Source: Trema orientale (taxonomy: Eukaryota > Streptophyta > Magnoliopsida > Rosales > Cannabaceae). Taken from it: a stretch of 64,000 nt of DNA. Made by a program: the position numbers and the translations under genes. Below the pieces are notes generated by a model that saw nothing but the letters and a program-made list of their open reading frames with translations, made no database searches and had not been told where the DNA came from. The DNA is taken from the NCBI GenBank assembly GCA_002914845.1, contig JXTC01000277.1:334197-398196 (forward strand), written 5' to 3'. Within the stretch, counting starts at the first letter, position 1. The number at the start of each line of letters is the position of its first letter. Below are positions 60,473 through 64,000 of the stretch, one piece after another.

Positions 60473-63400
60473 AACGAAGTCATTTTTGTCTCACATAAGA
60501 TAGTCAACAATTATTGCTATGAGTTTGGGATGTGGGTGTAAAGGCAAACCAATAAGAGAGGGAAATGAGAGGATGTGGCCCCTGTTTGTATGCGGAAGAG
60601 TAGTATAGCAATTTTGGCACGTAAAAAGGTAAAACAAGATGTGGGGATCAAGTAAAAAATGTGGGAAACGTGTCTTGGAGTTTCATTTGGAGATGATGGA
60701 GTAGTAGAATTCAAGCCTAAGAAGCCTTGACTACTTGAATATGGTTCCCCAAAACTTTTGGAAGAGAAAGAAAGTAATGTTTGGTAGCTACCAATTTCTA
60801 TTTTAAAAACAATTAGGTAGTAAGGAAGACAGGCCAATATACTCACTTATAATTATTAATTTAGTACTACTCTTTTGGTTTTGTTTGGATCTTGAAATTT
60901 GCTATATGTACTTAATTCTTTCACTTTAGGATTATATATGTTAGGCACAATAATTTTAGATGTTGGATACACATTATAATATAGATGAAAGATAGAAAGA
61001 CAATATAGTTTTTGGTCTAACTAGTGGTATTAAAACGGACTATATGACACGAGAACAATATTCATGGTATGAGACATGACATGCATGAAACAATAGTCAG
61101 AATTAATATTGACCTGTATTTTGCAAGAAAAAAAATTACATAAATTCATATAAATTTATCTGTACGAAAAATGTAAAATATGAAAATAAATTAAATTAAA
61201 ATTTTCTCTTCATTAAGATATAAATAAATTAAACAATGTTTTATTCAATGCATTTATAGACTAATATTATTTTGTAATATTAGCATTCAAAATTAATAAG
61301 AAAAAATAATGGAGACCATGTGTATTTTAGCAAGAACACTAAAAATGACAAGTAAAATATATTATGAGTTATGACACGAGAACAACATAATGAAACAGAA
61401 AAGATTAAGTACGGAGATTTACAAGTACGATTTTGGTAATAGGAATGACATAAAATTTGAAAAACAAGCTGGATTTGGCATGAAAATCGTATGAATTTAA
61501 AAATAAGCAAGCACGAAAATGACATTAGGCATGGGCAAAGCACAAGTACGTTACACTTATTAATTGTGCAATTGTACCTAAGTTGATAAAATACAAAGTA
61601 GACTGTGGGTAATCGTATTTAGGACAATATTGCGCGACACAGCATTTAACAACACTAGGTCCATTATATACTCGGAGAAGGACAATCTACTATTTTGCTA
61701 TTGTCTATGACAGTCCATGACCCTTCTCTGGAGCTAGTAATGAAATCCTTGGGTTTCTCTTGAAATGTGAAACTGCAAAAATTTAAGGACCAAAATTCTT
61801 GCTTATTAATTAGCTATACACTGAGGGAAGATGGTTGACACTCACGAGAATTTAGTATAGGGATAAATTTTGTACCAATGGTAAAATTTTAAAATCAGAA
61901 CTCTCAGATATATGTTCACATGACACGAGCAACTTTAGAAGAATATCATATAATTTCTTGCAAGGTATAGACTTGATTCTCACGTTCTAGTAACGCATTT
62001 TTATTTGTTTAAAGCCATATGTAAATGTGCAAGTAGTAACATGTGCCTAAATCCACAGTTGGACTGATTCATAACTTCTAGATATACTTGAGCTGTAGTT
62101 CAACCAAATATATCGGTAATTCCATGCTTTTTCAATATCTAAGATATTGTATTCGGTTTGTTGGAGACTAATTTGCTACTTTTTCGGCTCCAAATTAATA
62201 ACTTTTAGTGTATAATATATAAATTTACACGCTGACATATTAGCCAGCCAAACTTCTAGCTGGTGTACAACTTGCGCCCCTTTCTTTGATTTTTTTTTTT
62301 TTTAATAAGGAAAAAATTCGATTGCGCTTTTAATTTCACCTCTGTCAATGTCATGAATCGAAATTGTCTGCCTGCAAAATCAACTTATGGTAGCCACTAG
62401 CAACTTAAATTTTAATTATGATTAAATAAATTCTTCAAATAATTTACAATTGATCTTAATTCAGGTGTAGTAAATTTACATTGGATTGATGTAAAAAGAC
62501 GGTTTAGGAGGGCATAAATGAAATATTTCTTCAGTTTGACGTGTCACTAAGACATGGTCGCACGTGTTTGCTCACTAAAGTATGGGTTTTGCTTCTATTA
62601 TGTCCTACATAGACACGTCGTGTGTCGTTTTGGATACAGAATTGGAATATGAAATTTTTATATATTACTTTTTGTTGGTGCTTATTTTCCTCGACTATTT
62701 CTTGCTTGCGTGCATTATCATTCAACTTAATTATTCTCTCAAATATATTTGTGTAATTTGAGAAAGACCCATTTTCTAAATTCTTGTTGACATTCAATCC
62801 AAAAGAAAAGTAATGAAGAATAGACCATCTAGATTAGACAGCTTCCGAACGCCAAATGCATATGCATGAACTTGGACGTGCCGTCGGGTATGCATAAGAA
62901 ACGTGCATAATCATTATTATGTTGCACATTCCCTTTTTTATTCCAAGACATATAACATCAGAATTTATGTTGCTACGTATGACCTTACTTAATCATCAAT
63001 GCTGGTCTATGACTCTATCTAGACCACAAACTAATTAATATCATCAAAAAAAAAAAAAAAAACTCTTATAGACCCAAATTTGGATATGACGAATTATATT
63101 TTTATGCCTTGGATTTTAATTAATTTTTTATGAATTTAATTATGCTTCGTGCCGAGTAAGGATTACTACATATATGTACATATCCTTGAATTTGAGAATT
63201 GGTGATTTGGTTGAAAAAAATTACATATTTAATTACGAAATGCGAGTTTACTATTTCAAATAATAATAATGTACTCTTTTAGCAAAAGTTCAATGGTATT
63301 ATCTTATAGAGGTATTAGGTATATATTCTCAAAGAAATTTAGATATTAGCAGGAAAAAGAAAAAAAGACCCTTGCTTGAAAAAAATGTAAATCACCCAAT

Positions 63401-64000
63401 TATGTAGTCTCATTTCTGCAGGCGGTCAAAATGGCTTTTAAAGCAAGAGGCAGGCTACTCATTTGGCATCATCATATTATATTAGTATGGCCCGAGAGAG
63501 CTGTCTCATACTTTCATTGCATATGAAAATTGTTTGTCATATGGATTCTAATTATGTCTCTAACTAAAAGTTTCTTCATTAAATAATTTAGTGTTTACTC
63601 AAAAAAAAAAAAAAAAAATAGTGAATAGGTTTTTGGACGGTTTTGGAATCTTCCCGTGGTCTAGGTTGGACGGCATGACCGATTGAGATCTTTGGTAGTA
63701 GCTAGGACTCTCCATTCTCCAAACCATTTTATATGTTAGCATCCACTCTCGCAATGCATAAAGATAGATTAAAGGGCTTTTTAGCCAAATGGCCAAATTT
63801 TGGATTGTAAAATTACCATTTTTCAAATGCTGTTAAAAAATGCCTGAATTTTGAAAATTATTTAAAAATAACCATTTTTCATATTTAGTATATCAAAATA
63901 TATTTATTTATTTTTTTGAAAATTGATTTATGATTTGAAAATTGATTTACTTTATAAAAAATAGATCAACAAAAAAAGTCATTTATCAAAATAAAATTAT
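60473..64000. other. AT-rich intergenic end of the window
   Basis: No protein-coding gene, RNA gene or clear mobile element is recognised. Short open frames (60517-60846, 61280-61543, 62531-62797, 63599-63826, all minus) are low complexity or lack any family signature. A poly(A) of about 18 lies at 63046-63062 and another at 63601-63618. The last ~220 bp, with repeated 'gaaaattgattta', may be the start of an element cut by the window edge. Confidence 0.5.

Noticed and set aside
1-64000. CRISPR arrays, operons, riboswitches, organellar DNA insertions, rRNA or tRNA genes
   Set aside because: Nothing of the kind was seen. The window is ordinary plant nuclear DNA with genes and transposon debris.

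Overview
The window is nuclear DNA from a flowering plant, most likely a eudicot. It is AT-rich, the genes carry GT-AG introns, one gene has 18 exons and a chloroplast-type leader peptide, and two single-exon genes belong to plant-only families (MIZ1/DUF617 and DUF1645). Nested LTR retroelements and several MITE-like families fill much of the space between genes. There are no bacterial or organellar features. The species cannot be named from the sequence.

Layout. 1-5.6 kb is intergenic, with one MITE copy, a large LTR-like block and a 53-bp tandem duplication. 5.71-6.48 kb (minus) is a single-exon MIZU-KUSSEI1-like gene. 7-14 kb is intergenic and holds two more MITE copies sitting in TA microsatellites, a 1.1-kb Mutator-like non-autonomous element with a 9-bp target duplication, and a ~225-bp tandem duplication. 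14.24-25.13 kb is a broken, probably non-autonomous Ty3/gypsy-type element. Its 3' LTR was split by a second LTR element, which itself received a MITE, an inverted LTR-like block and a 360-bp TIR element. 25.8-36.3 kb holds a non-coding segment paralogous to 46.2-48.6 kb, a dead G-type lectin receptor kinase, a broken Ty1/copia pol region, and an inverted-repeat block with a strange GTAAC/GTTAC-based low-complexity tract.

The main coding content is a tandem pair of prolyl-oligopeptidase-family (MEROPS S9) serine hydrolases, copy A (36.4-43.7 kb) and copy B (49.3-55.9 kb), both plus strand. I could place 18 exons in each; every exon from 2 to 18 has the same length in both, and both frames are open (683 and 730 aa). 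The Ser-Asp-His triad is present in both. Copy B has a chloroplast-like transit peptide. In copy A the matching region has decayed to a 26-codon upstream ORF, so copy A probably starts at the methionine equivalent to Met56 of copy B. The homology continues far upstream of both genes, and in copy B a TATA box, a pyrimidine-rich leader, a donor site and an acceptor just before the ATG suggest a long 5'-UTR intron. The retroelements and kinase pseudogene would lie inside the matching interval of copy A.

58.80-59.90 kb (minus) is a single-exon DUF1645 gene with a clear TATA box. 60-64 kb is AT-rich intergenic DNA with at most a SINE-like scrap. I see no wholly new biological system. The points most worth following up are the localisation split of the hydrolase pair, the bloated leader interval of copy A, the TA-microsatellite-associated MITE family, and the GTAAC/GTTAC tract.
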